Origin: an uncultured Acidobacteriia bacterium
GTDB lineage: Bacteria; Acidobacteriota; Terriglobia; Bryobacterales; Bryobacteraceae
Assembly (NCBI GenBank): GCA_903875575.1
Contig: CAIQWJ010000019.1
Span: 24,436 to 88,435, forward strand
Direction: 5' to 3'
DNA: 64,000 nt
This document shows positions 38,256-46,024 of the stretch, piece after piece (within the stretch, counting starts at the first letter, position 1; each line of letters opens with the position of its first letter). The notes under the pieces are model-generated. The model did no database searches and was not told where the DNA came from. It saw nothing but the letters and a program-made list of their open reading frames with translations. Position numbers and translations under genes: made by a program.

Positions 38256-38456
38256 TCAGAGGCCGAAAAGTGTACTCCTGCGCCGAAAGGCTTTCGTCAG
38301 TGCAGGAGCATGCGGGGGTGGTTTCAGAAGCGCTTCCGCGATCTTCCGTTGGTCCTCGACTGAGAGCTGGATTATTGCAGACTCCCTGGATGGTCCCGCA
38401 AGCTGCTGCGGGCGCGCCCGTTTGAGCTTGGCAGTGGTTCGCGTTTCATGGGCCAT
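38256..38456 (-). pseudogene. Truncated TacA-like (DUF1778) antitoxin remnant
   Basis: A 66-residue frame from the ATG at 38456, preceded by AAGTAGG. Its second half, 'IIQLSVEDQRKIAEALLKPP' then 'ALTKAFRRRSTLF', matches the toxin-binding C-terminus of TacA/DUF1778 antitoxins. The ribbon-helix-helix N-terminus is missing and replaced by a basic stretch. The partner acetyltransferase toxin is absent downstream, where VapC ends. I read it as a decayed antitoxin. It could still be expressed as an anti-addiction remnant, but nothing shows this. Confidence 0.45.
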
Positions 38457-38519
38457 CCTACTTCCAGTATGCGGCAAGATGCCGTACGTTTGAAAGGAAG
38501 CCCAGGCAAGGTATTCACG

Positions 38520-39164
38520 CTACTCCCGTTCGAAGCGGGCGATTTCGTCGAGTTCGCTTTGGGCGGTGCGGATGCCTCGCCCGACGAAGTTGTTTTCCAC
38601 GGCTGACCGGCCCTTTACCCGGACGATGGCGTACAGGATTCCCAGGCACGCGAAGCCGCTGGCGATGAAGGACCAGACGACTCCCTGGGCGTGGACCCAG
38701 ATGTCCGCGCCCAGGGCGGCGAAGACGACGAGGGTCAGCGGGATCCAGATGAAGCATCCGACGACGGCGAAGACGGGCTGCTCGACTCGGGCGCGCCAGA
38801 GGCGGAGTTCGGCGAGGCATTGCTGGATTTGCAGCACGGGCGCACTGTAGTCGATGCGGTCGATCAGGATGGCCGTGCGCGCGGCTGAGGCGATGAGCAT
38901 CAGCCCGTAGACGTGCATCATCAGGCCAGGCAGCATCAGGTGCAGGGTGCCGAGGTGAGCGACCCAGAAACGCGCAAACGGCAGGATCAGAGCGGCACCG
39001 CCGACGACTTGCGCCTGTTGGCCCCAACGGAGCGGGCGGAGGGCGCGACGGATGTCCTGTAGTTTGCCGCCACGGTAAATGGTGAGGTTGAGGGCGTAGT
39101 GTTGTTCGATGCGGCGGTCGAGTTCTTGCCAGGCGGTCTTCATGTCGTCAAGTTCGAGGTTCAT
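38520..39164 (-). CDS. Hypothetical membrane protein cotranscribed with an ECF sigma factor
   Basis: A 214-residue protein with a soluble N-terminal stretch ('MNLELDDMKTAWQELDRRIE') and about four membrane helices ('VVGGAALILPFARFWV', 'LMMHVYGLMLIASAART', 'VFAVVGCFIWIPLTLVVFAA', 'FIASGFACLGILYAIV'). Its start overlaps the sigma-factor 3' end by 17 bp. Position and topology suggest an anti-sigma-like or sensory role, but it has no recognisable zinc-binding anti-sigma motif, so this is inference. Confidence 0.7.
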   Translation of the reverse strand: MNLELDDMKTAWQELDRRIEQHYALNLTIYRGGKLQDIRRALRPLRWGQQAQVVGGAALILPFARFWVAHLGTLHLMLPGLMMHVYGLMLIASAARTAILIDRIDYSAPVLQIQQCLAELRLWRARVEQPVFAVVGCFIWIPLTLVVFAALGADIWVHAQGVVWSFIASGFACLGILYAIVRVKGRSAVENNFVGRGIRTAQSELDEIARFERE

Positions 39165-39663
39165 GATTGAGTTCCTTCTTTAGCTTTTGCTTGATGCGGT
39201 TGAGTTTGGTGGCGACGTTGGTTTCGGTGATGCCGAGGATGTCGGCGATTTCCGCGTAGGGGCGGTCTTCGAGATAGAGCAGGATGAGAGCGCGATTCAG
39301 GGGATCGAGCTGTTCGATGAAGGCTCGCAGAGCGGGCAGGCGTTCGTCTTCGCCGGGGTCAGTTGGGCGGGCCGGAATTCGATCGAGGTGTTGCCGATCG
39401 AGCGGCTCGGTGAGGTTCGATGGTGCCTTGCGACGTAGTTGGGAGATGGCTACGTTGAGGGCGATACGGTACAGCCAGGTGGAGAATTTGGCGCGGGATT
39501 CGTCATAGTTGGCGAAGGAGCGCCAGAGCTGGATGGTGATTTCCTGAGCGAGGTCCTGACGATCTTCTTCGTGGCGGGCGAAGGTGGTGGTGAGGCGATA
39601 GATGATGCCGCGGTGCTCCTGGAGGAGGGCCTCAAAGCGTTCTTGATTTCGCGTACCGGGCAT
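39148..39663 (-). CDS. ECF RNA polymerase sigma factor
   Basis: About 171 residues from the ATG at 39663; an earlier one adds six residues. Region 2 has 'EDRQDLAQEITIQLWRSFAN' and 'KFSTWLYRIALNVAIS'; region 4 has 'RALILLYLEDRPYAEIADIL' and 'ETNVATKLNRIKQKL'. It is a SigI/RpoE-like extracytoplasmic-function sigma factor. The overlapping membrane-protein gene is the likely signal partner. No target promoter motif was identified. Confidence 0.92.
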   Translation of the reverse strand: MPGTRNQERFEALLQEHRGIIYRLTTTFARHEEDRQDLAQEITIQLWRSFANYDESRAKFSTWLYRIALNVAISQLRRKAPSNLTEPLDRQHLDRIPARPTDPGEDERLPALRAFIEQLDPLNRALILLYLEDRPYAEIADILGITETNVATKLNRIKQKLKKELNHEPRT

Positions 39664-39720
39664 CTGCACTATGATTCGCACGATGGCGGGGAAAAATCAC
39701 AGGCGGGCGCGGGATTTTCG

Positions 39721-40575
39721 TCAGGTGAGCTGGCTGAGGCGTTTGAGGGCGTCGATATCGCGGCGGGCTTCGTCGTCGGACTCGACGGGGGTTTCGAGGA
39801 TAAAGGGCTTGTCGCGGAGCTTGGGGTGCGTGAGGATGCGGTGGAAGGCGGCTTCGCCGATCTGGCCTTTGCCGATGTTTTCGTGGCGGTCGAGATGGGA
39901 GGCGAGTGCGCCTTTGGAATCGTTGGCGTGGATGACTTTGACGAGATCGAGACCGAGAGTTTTGTCGGCGGCGGCGACGGTTTCTTCGAGACCGGCGGGG
40001 TCTGCAATGTTGAAGCCGGCGGCGAAGAGGTGGCAGGTATCGAGGCAGTAGCCGATGTTGAGGTCGGTCTCGCGAGCGGCGAGATCGCGAATGATGCGGA
40101 GCTCTTCAAAGCGACGGCCGATCTGGTTGCCGCTGCCGACGGTGTTTTCGAGGAGCACGGTGAGGGCCGGGGCGCTGAACCCGGCGGCAGCTTCGGCGAG
40201 GCCGAGGGCGAAGGCGGCGAGGCCCTGTTCGAGGGACTGACCTTTGAAGTTGCCGGGGTGGAGGACGAGGTAATCGGCGGCTATGATTTTGGCGCGATCG
40301 AGTTCGCCGCGGAAGGAGGTGATGGATTTGGCGCGGATTTCGGGATCGAGCGAGGCGAGGTTGACCAGATAGTTGGTGTGGATGACGAGAGGCGCGAGGT
40401 CCAGGCGCTGGCGGAGGGCGGTGAGGCGGGCGGCGTCGGTGGGGTCGGGTTTCGAGGCGCGCCACATGCGGGGACTTGCGGAGAATATCTGGAAGGTGTT
40501 GGCGCCGAGGCGGTGGGCTTCGAGGCCGGCGATTTCCAGGGATTTGGAGGTGGAGGTGTGGAGTCCGATTCGCAA
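39721..40575 (-). CDS. nfo: Endonuclease IV (AP endonuclease)
   Basis: A 284-residue TIM-barrel nuclease. Metal-binding motifs are visible: 'LVLHPGNFKGQ', 'LLENTVGSGNQIG', 'GYCLDTCHLFAAG' and 'KVIHANDSKGALASHLDRHE', with 'FILETP' near the end. It cuts DNA 5' to abasic sites in base-excision repair. It is a single-gene unit upstream of the sigma-factor gene, on the same strand. Confidence 0.95.
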   Translation of the reverse strand: MRIGLHTSTSKSLEIAGLEAHRLGANTFQIFSASPRMWRASKPDPTDAARLTALRQRLDLAPLVIHTNYLVNLASLDPEIRAKSITSFRGELDRAKIIAADYLVLHPGNFKGQSLEQGLAAFALGLAEAAAGFSAPALTVLLENTVGSGNQIGRRFEELRIIRDLAARETDLNIGYCLDTCHLFAAGFNIADPAGLEETVAAADKTLGLDLVKVIHANDSKGALASHLDRHENIGKGQIGEAAFHRILTHPKLRDKPFILETPVESDDEARRDIDALKRLSQLT

Positions 40576-40598
40576 GAACGGTTATAGCAGGCGGGGAG

Positions 40599-40886
40599 TT
40601 ATGAAGTGGGAGGCGGATTGTGTGGGCGGGATCGGCGGAAGCTGAGTCCGAAGGTAACGCAGACGAAAGCCTGGATGAGCGCCTGCCAGGCGCTGACTTT
40701 GTTATGGCCGGCGAAGTTCCATGACCATTGCGGACCCCACAGGTGTTCGGCGAGGCCGCCGGACGCGCTGACGAAGTTCACGGCGGCGGCAACGAACCAG
40801 AGGACGTGGGGGCCCAACTTGCGGACAGCGCGTGTGATTGCGTAGACCAGCAAGGAGATGACGGCGAGAATGATTAGAAGGATCAT
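40599..40886 (-). CDS. Small hypothetical membrane protein
   Basis: A 95-residue protein with an N-terminal membrane helix ('MILLIILAVISLLVYAITRA'), a second ('VLWFVAAAVNFVSASG'), and a third ('ALIQAFVCVTFGLSF'). I do not recognise the family. It lies 23 bp upstream of nfo on the same strand and may be in its transcript. Confidence 0.6.
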   Translation of the reverse strand: MILLIILAVISLLVYAITRAVRKLGPHVLWFVAAAVNFVSASGGLAEHLWGPQWSWNFAGHNKVSAWQALIQAFVCVTFGLSFRRSRPHNPPPTS

Positions 40887-40921
40887 GCCAGCTCCATTTT
40901 AGCGAAATTGGTGAGCGAGAG

Positions 40922-42061
40922 TTAAAGGGTGTTGGTCGGGGGCAGTCCGAAATGAAGGCGGGCGACGTTGAGCGATTTGTGGTCGTACTGCGCCCCGAGG
41001 TGAGTGCGGAGGACGGCCAAGCCGCGAAAACAGTGCCCGAGGGTGGAGTGTTGGTGGCCGGAGGAACTACCGGCGGAGCGGAACATAAGATCGGTAGCCT
41101 GCCATGCCATTTCCATGCAATGGGCGGCGGCGCGGAGGGTTCGGCGTGCGTCGTCGGGTGAATGCGGGATGTATTCAGCAAGCCTGAGGAGAGCGGCTTC
41201 GGCGGTATCAATCAGCGCTCGGGCGGTGCCGAAGGCATGCTGGAATTCCGGCATTTCGAAGCGCGGGGGATAGGGTGGGAGATTCCACTTCTTTCGCAGA
41301 GTGTCTTCAAAGGCATCGAGCGCGCCGCGGGCGGTGCCGACTGCTACGGAATGGAGGGCGAATTCGGCAACGGTGAGGGGCGAACCGCGATAAAGCGGGT
41401 TCTGATGGATTTCGTAGCCCGGTTGCGGTCCCGGCGCTCGCCATTGATCGCCGGAAAACGGCAGGACACGATGGGCGGGAATTGTGACAGATTCCACAAC
41501 TACGCGGCGCGAGCCCGTGCCCTGCATGCCGAACATGTTCCAGTTGTCGACGATGGAGAACTGCTCGCGGTCAATGAGTACGCACGCGGTGCCGTAAGGT
41601 GCGCCTGTAAGTGGGTGAAGCAGAACGGCGGAGCCGAGGAAGTGGGTGGCGATGTCGCAGCCTGTGCAGTAATCCCATTGGCCGGAGAGGCGAAAGCCAT
41701 CGGTTGTGACGGTGGCGTTGCCTCCTGGCGCGATGACAGCCGCTACGCGGGCATCGCCGCTTTCGGCATAGACTTCGCGTTGGGCCTGCTCCGGGAAGAG
41801 GCAAAGAATGGATGCGGGCTGGGCGGCGAGCAGGGAGAGAACCCAGCCGCTATCCGTGCAGCCGCGGGAGACTTCAAGCAGCAGGCGCACGAAATCCGGG
41901 ATGGAGAATTCGTAGCCGCCGTAGCAGCGCGGCTGGAGAATGCGATAGAAGCCGGCGTTGAGAAAATCGCGGTGGGATTCTTCGGGAAGGCGGCCGGCGG
42001 CTTCGCTGGCTTGCCGGCGGGAGCGGAGCGCAGTGCGCATTGCTTTGGCGCGGCACAGCAT
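40922..42061 (-). CDS. Flavin-dependent monooxygenase, acyl-CoA dehydrogenase fold (HsaA/DszC-like)
   Basis: A 379-residue protein of the acyl-CoA dehydrogenase superfamily. It lines up with the two-component flavin monooxygenases: 'LLEVSRGCTDSGWVLSLLAA' in the N-terminal helical domain, 'GFRLSGQWDYCTGCDIATHF' in the beta domain, and 'SVAVGTARGALDAFEDTL' plus 'GSSSGHQHSTLGHCFRGLAV' in the C-terminal bundle. The usual ACAD catalytic Glu is not evident, which favours a hydroxylase. It is divergent from the terpene-cyclase-like gene with 97 bp between them, so it may belong to the same cluster and hydroxylate an intermediate. Confidence 0.78.
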   Translation of the reverse strand: MLCRAKAMRTALRSRRQASEAAGRLPEESHRDFLNAGFYRILQPRCYGGYEFSIPDFVRLLLEVSRGCTDSGWVLSLLAAQPASILCLFPEQAQREVYAESGDARVAAVIAPGGNATVTTDGFRLSGQWDYCTGCDIATHFLGSAVLLHPLTGAPYGTACVLIDREQFSIVDNWNMFGMQGTGSRRVVVESVTIPAHRVLPFSGDQWRAPGPQPGYEIHQNPLYRGSPLTVAEFALHSVAVGTARGALDAFEDTLRKKWNLPPYPPRFEMPEFQHAFGTARALIDTAEAALLRLAEYIPHSPDDARRTLRAAAHCMEMAWQATDLMFRSAGSSSGHQHSTLGHCFRGLAVLRTHLGAQYDHKSLNVARLHFGLPPTNTL

Positions 42062-42158
42062 TTCCGCTGGAGTCAGCGACGGTTCCGGGGGAGCGACATG
42101 TGGCGACGGGTCGGTCAGAGGTTCAGTGTAACCCAGTCTGTCGGCAGATGGTAACGTG

Positions 42159-42980
42159 ATGGGGATGGGTGACGATATCGCAGGCCTGAAGGCCGCGAAG
42201 GCAAAGCTGTTTTCGCTACAGGCGGAAACCGGCGCGTTCGCGGGCGAGGTACGGAATGGCGATCTCGCGTTGCCGGATTACAACGGGTTTGTCACGGCGC
42301 TGGTGCTGCGGGAGATGGAAGGTTTCGCAGATGCAGAGTGTGATGGGGTAGTGAGACGGGCGCTGGACTTTCTGGAAGACTGCATTTCGCCGGAGTCCGG
42401 CATGTGTACGTTCTGGCCGCCGGAGCGGTGCCCGGAGTGGGTGCCCTATAACCCGGAGGATTGCGACAGTACGGTGGTGATTGCGGCGGAGCTTTTTCAG
42501 TTCGGGCGGTTGACGGATGGGGTCGGCGTTCGCAGGACGCTTGACGCTTTGTCCGGGTTTCAGGTCCGTGGCGGCGGGTTTCGGGCGTGGCGGACTGATG
42601 GGGTGGTGGCGAATCGGGTGGATCTTGTGATCACGGTGAACGTGATTGCGTTTCTGGCACAGACGGGATACAGGGACAGCGCCATGTATGGGAATGCCTG
42701 CCGGGAGGTAAACGAGATGGTAGCGGCCTCTGAAGGCGATCCTGGACAACTGGATCGTCTGACTCCCTATTATCCTGACGTTTTGGAAGTAATGCTGGCA
42801 TTCGAGAACGCGATGCTGCGCGGTGCCAGGGACTTGAGTGCCGCTGCGGCGAGGTTTTTGCCCTTGTTTGCCGCGAGCGGAGATCGTACCGGAACGCTGA
42901 TCGCGAATGAAGGGCGGCGAACACGCTGGTTCAGTGAGGCCGTCGAGGTCGCGCGAACAATTCGGCGGGGAGCGGCATAA
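42159..42980 (+). CDS. Prenyltransferase/squalene-oxidase-repeat protein (terpene cyclase-like)
   Basis: About 273 residues; GTG at 42156 and ATG at 42165 are close alternatives. Helix pairs of the alpha/alpha-barrel type recur ('VVRRALDFLEDCISPESGM', 'VGVRRTLDALSGFQVRGGGF', 'NVIAFLAQTGYRD'). Between them 'YNPEDCDSTVVIAAELF' gives a DCDST motif near residue 102. It aligns with the DxDDT catalytic-acid motif of class II terpene cyclases, keeping the middle Asp and replacing the next by Ser. At this length only one barrel domain can be present. Protonation-driven cyclisation is possible but unproven. The flavin amine oxidase gene follows 45 bp later. Confidence 0.7.
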   Translation: MGMGDDIAGLKAAKAKLFSLQAETGAFAGEVRNGDLALPDYNGFVTALVLREMEGFADAECDGVVRRALDFLEDCISPESGMCTFWPPERCPEWVPYNPEDCDSTVVIAAELFQFGRLTDGVGVRRTLDALSGFQVRGGGFRAWRTDGVVANRVDLVITVNVIAFLAQTGYRDSAMYGNACREVNEMVAASEGDPGQLDRLTPYYPDVLEVMLAFENAMLRGARDLSAAAARFLPLFAASGDRTGTLIANEGRRTRWFSEAVEVARTIRRGAA

Positions 42981-43025
42981 AAATCTGCAACTTCGCCCCT
43001 GTTTTTGTGAGAAAATCGATTCCTG

Positions 43026-44573
43026 ATGTCAGATGTCGATATAGCGATTGTGGGTGGCGGGATCTCCGGGCTCTATACGGCCTGGCGTCTCTCCACGCTG
43101 CCAAACCCGCCAAAGGTGGCCGTTTTTGAAAGCTCGGCCAAGCTGGGCGGGCGGATTGATACGAATTCACTGCCGGTCCCGGCACCGGGTGCAAGCGCGG
43201 ATTTCGGCGCGATGCGCTTCGTGCCTTCCATGAAACTGGTGAGCACCCTGCTGGAGAAACTGTCGATCCAGACGGAGTTGTTCCCCGGTATCGAAGTGCA
43301 GGAGACGTTCCTGCGCGGCGTTACGGTGGATGCGACCAGTTCGAATCTGCCGTATAAACTGGGTCCTGGCGAATCCAACAATCTGGGCGTTCTCTTCGCG
43401 AATATCATCAACGGCGCGGTGCCGAATGCTTTTACGCTGACGCAGCAGCAATGGCGCACAGTGACGGAGACAGGGAAGTTCAAGGGCAGCGAACTCTGGA
43501 ACTGGGGCATGCAGAACGTTGCGGCGGAGTTTGTCAGCAACGAAGCCTTCGAATATCTCTTCGATGCCGCCGGACTGGATTCCGGATTGTTGAGCACCAA
43601 TGCCGCGGTAGGGCTGCGCTGTCTGACGGCTCTGCTGCCTGACTTTGCGAATAAACAGGTATTCCGACCGGTGGATGGTTTCAGTTCGCTGATTACGGCG
43701 CTGAGTGATAAACTCGCCGCATGTCCGACCTGCACGGTGAATCTGGACAGCCGGTTGCTCCGCGCCGGCCGCAGCGGGACCAGCGTGACGCTGGAATTTG
43801 CGCCGTCTCAACCGGGAACCGTAAACCAGGTGACGGCGGACAAAGTGATATTCGCCATGCCGCGGCGGGCGCTGGAATTGATCGATATGAGCGGCCTGTT
43901 CGCGAATCAGGCGTGGGGACGCCTGGGTTTGATGGACAAACTGGCCCAGGTAGAAGGCATTCCGGCGTTTAAGCTATGCATGGTTTACGACCAGCCCTGG
44001 TGGCAGACCGTGGTGAACGGGACGACGCTGAGAAAAGATGGTTACGCGGTCACCGATCTTCCATTGCGTCAGGTATTTTTCGGGCTGGGCGTAGGCTCCA
44101 CGCCGGAGAGCAATGAAAGGGTGCTGCTGGCGAGCTATGCGGACACGCGGTCGGCCAGATATTGGAGCGGGCAGGCGAACGTCAGCGCGAATATGCCGCT
44201 GCGGGGGGCACAAGGCCCCATCAAGATCGCCGGCCCCGGGAATCTGACGGCCGCCATTCAGAACCAGTTGTTCCAGCTTCTGCATTTTGAAGGCCCGCTG
44301 CCGCAGCCGTTGTCGGTGGGTTACATGGACTGGAGTGCGGACCCGTTTGGCGGCGGGTGGCATGAATGGAATCCGGGCGTAAACGTGGCGGCGGCTATTC
44401 CCGACATGCGGCAACCGATTCCCAACACGCCGGTCTATGTGTGCGGCGAGGCCTATTCGTGGTTCCAATCCTGGATTGAAGGCGCGCTGATGTCAGCTGA
44501 ACGCCTGCTCCAGGATCAGCTCCAGATACCCGCGGCGGACTGGCTGCCACAGGATTACGATCTTGGTCCGTAG
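43026..44573 (+). CDS. Flavin-containing amine oxidoreductase
   Basis: A 515-residue FAD protein of the monoamine-oxidase / L-amino-acid-oxidase superfamily. The Rossmann motif 'VGGGISGLYTAWRLS' starts near residue 10, followed by 'VFESSAKLGGRIDTNS', the 'DFGAMRFVPSM' segment and the C-terminal FAD-binding 'VYVCGEAYSWFQSWIEGALM'. It lacks a signal peptide. Its stop is 45 bp before the NHLP-type peptide gene, suggesting a common transcript. In this setting it may oxidise an amine on the peptide or a small amine substrate; that is inference. Confidence 0.85.
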   Translation: MSDVDIAIVGGGISGLYTAWRLSTLPNPPKVAVFESSAKLGGRIDTNSLPVPAPGASADFGAMRFVPSMKLVSTLLEKLSIQTELFPGIEVQETFLRGVTVDATSSNLPYKLGPGESNNLGVLFANIINGAVPNAFTLTQQQWRTVTETGKFKGSELWNWGMQNVAAEFVSNEAFEYLFDAAGLDSGLLSTNAAVGLRCLTALLPDFANKQVFRPVDGFSSLITALSDKLAACPTCTVNLDSRLLRAGRSGTSVTLEFAPSQPGTVNQVTADKVIFAMPRRALELIDMSGLFANQAWGRLGLMDKLAQVEGIPAFKLCMVYDQPWWQTVVNGTTLRKDGYAVTDLPLRQVFFGLGVGSTPESNERVLLASYADTRSARYWSGQANVSANMPLRGAQGPIKIAGPGNLTAAIQNQLFQLLHFEGPLPQPLSVGYMDWSADPFGGGWHEWNPGVNVAAAIPDMRQPIPNTPVYVCGEAYSWFQSWIEGALMSAERLLQDQLQIPAADWLPQDYDLGP

Positions 44574-44617
44574 TAAACTTCAGAAACCCTGTTAAGCTAC
44601 ACAAGGAGATTCAAACG

Positions 44618-44812
44618 ATGAGCGATCTGCATAAGATACTGAGCAAAGCACTGAACGAACCGGCTTTCGCCGCTACGCTGCTGGCAAGTCCCGAAAAGGC
44701 GATGGTGCAGGCCGGCGTGGAGCCGACTCCCGAGAAAGTGGCCGCATTGCACAACGCGGTGAATTCGCTGGCCAGTGCAAACCACTATTTCGGCGGCCCG
44801 AAGCCCTACTAG
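44618..44812 (+). CDS. NHLP/Nif11-like leader peptide, probable RiPP precursor
   Basis: A 64-residue protein. The pattern 'LHKILSKALNEPAFAATLLA', then 'SPEKAMVQAGVEPTPEKVAA', is that of nitrile-hydratase-like leader peptides (Os1348-type members of the NHLP clan). The tail 'NSLASANHYFGGPKPY' is short, with Tyr, His, Lys and Pro, and is the likely core. AAGGAG lies about seven bases before the ATG, a strong ribosome-binding site, fitting high expression of a precursor. It sits between the amine oxidase and the isoprenoid-synthase-like genes. Whether it is modified is unknown. Confidence 0.7.
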   Translation: MSDLHKILSKALNEPAFAATLLASPEKAMVQAGVEPTPEKVAALHNAVNSLASANHYFGGPKPY

Positions 44813-44958
44813 CAGCCCGCGGCAGAAGTCCAGACCAACCGCTTCCTGCGTGCGCGGCTCCGTAGAATTCACACCTTACGGAGCCGCGACCGCGAGGGAG
44901 AGGTTATTTACCGCTGGCTGTTCGCCATGGCGATACCGGCGGTTTCGAGGCGACTATT

Positions 44959-45945
44959 ATGACTCCGGTGGAGGCTCTGACAGAGCCGCTGCCCGAACAC
45001 CTGTTCGACGCCCAACAACAGGCGATTCTGGATCAATCGGTGGCACGGCTTCGCAACGAACTGCGACGGCGCGCTCCCCTGAGCGCCGTCGAAACCGACG
45101 CCTGGCTTCAGCGGCAGAATGCGCCCGATTCACCGGAGCTTTCATTCCGGCGACTGAAGTCGCATTTTCTTCTGATTCCGCGGTACCTGGAACTACACAT
45201 CCGGGGTACCGCGGATCCGGAGTTTCAGAGCGGGCTTGTCTATTCCAGTCTGAACGCCTATTACTTCGCCCGGTTGCTGGACAACGTCGCCGACGGACAA
45301 TCGCCGGGGGATGCGGCGCTGCTTCCGATGGCGGCATTTTTTCATTACAATTTCCAGGCCGCATATTCCGGATGGTTTGCGCCGGAGAGCCCATTCTGGG
45401 AGTGTTTTCACGAGTTGTGGATCGGGATGGCGGATGCGACGGTTGAGGGTTCGCGGAAGGCCGAGTATTCCGAGAGCGACCTGGAAGAGGCGACGGCACG
45501 GAAAATTGCGGCGGTGAAGATTCCAGTAGCCGCGGTTTGCTATCGCTATGGACGGGAAGATTTGCTGGCCGGTTGGCTGGGTTTTTACGACGCTTTCTGT
45601 TGTGCGCATGAACTACTGGATGATCTGGGCGATTGTTTTTCCGATCTGGCGGCAGGGCGGGCCAGTTATCTGCTCTCGCAGGGCAACCGCGACAAACTTC
45701 CCGGTGAAACAATAGAGGGGTATCTTTTGCGGGCCGGGCTGGAACGGGGTTACCAGGCAATTTCAGAGTGGCTGGGCGAAGCAGAGCGCCGGGCCGAACT
45801 TCTGGAGAGCGGGTTGCTTGTGAGCTTTGTGCGGAACTGGCGAGGCCGGGTAGAGAACTACTGGAATGCCTGGCTGCCGGATCTGAAACAACTGGCCAGG
45901 CTGGCGGAAGTACTGGAAGGCCGCCCGCCGGCAGCAATCGTATAA
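44959..45945 (+). CDS. Class I isoprenoid-synthase-like protein
   Basis: A 328-residue, all-helical protein. It has two Asp-rich motifs placed as in class I terpenoid and prenyl synthases: 'YYFARLLDNVADGQ' (DNxxD, residues 108-112) and 'HELLDDLGDCFSDLAAGRAS' (DDLGD, residues 221-225). These would bind Mg2+ and a diphosphate. The overall length and helical spacing fit the trans-isoprenyl synthase / squalene-synthase-like fold. The substrate could be a prenyl diphosphate or a modified peptide. It follows the precursor gene on the same strand. Confidence 0.65.
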   Translation: MTPVEALTEPLPEHLFDAQQQAILDQSVARLRNELRRRAPLSAVETDAWLQRQNAPDSPELSFRRLKSHFLLIPRYLELHIRGTADPEFQSGLVYSSLNAYYFARLLDNVADGQSPGDAALLPMAAFFHYNFQAAYSGWFAPESPFWECFHELWIGMADATVEGSRKAEYSESDLEEATARKIAAVKIPVAAVCYRYGREDLLAGWLGFYDAFCCAHELLDDLGDCFSDLAAGRASYLLSQGNRDKLPGETIEGYLLRAGLERGYQAISEWLGEAERRAELLESGLLVSFVRNWRGRVENYWNAWLPDLKQLARLAEVLEGRPPAAIV

Positions 45946-46024
45946 GAGGCGCGTTATACCGGAACCAATCGACAATCCGACGGTCACCATTTCAACATCC
46001 GCGCAGGATGCATTCAGCGGCAAA

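Noticed and set aside
39439..40587. 382-codon frame opposite nfo and the sigma factor
   Set aside because: It spans two real genes on the other strand and is Gly/Glu/Ala-biased, as expected of a shadow.
41162..42154. 330-codon plus-strand frame opposite the flavin monooxygenase
   Set aside because: The minus-strand frame has clear acyl-CoA-dehydrogenase-fold motifs; this one has none.
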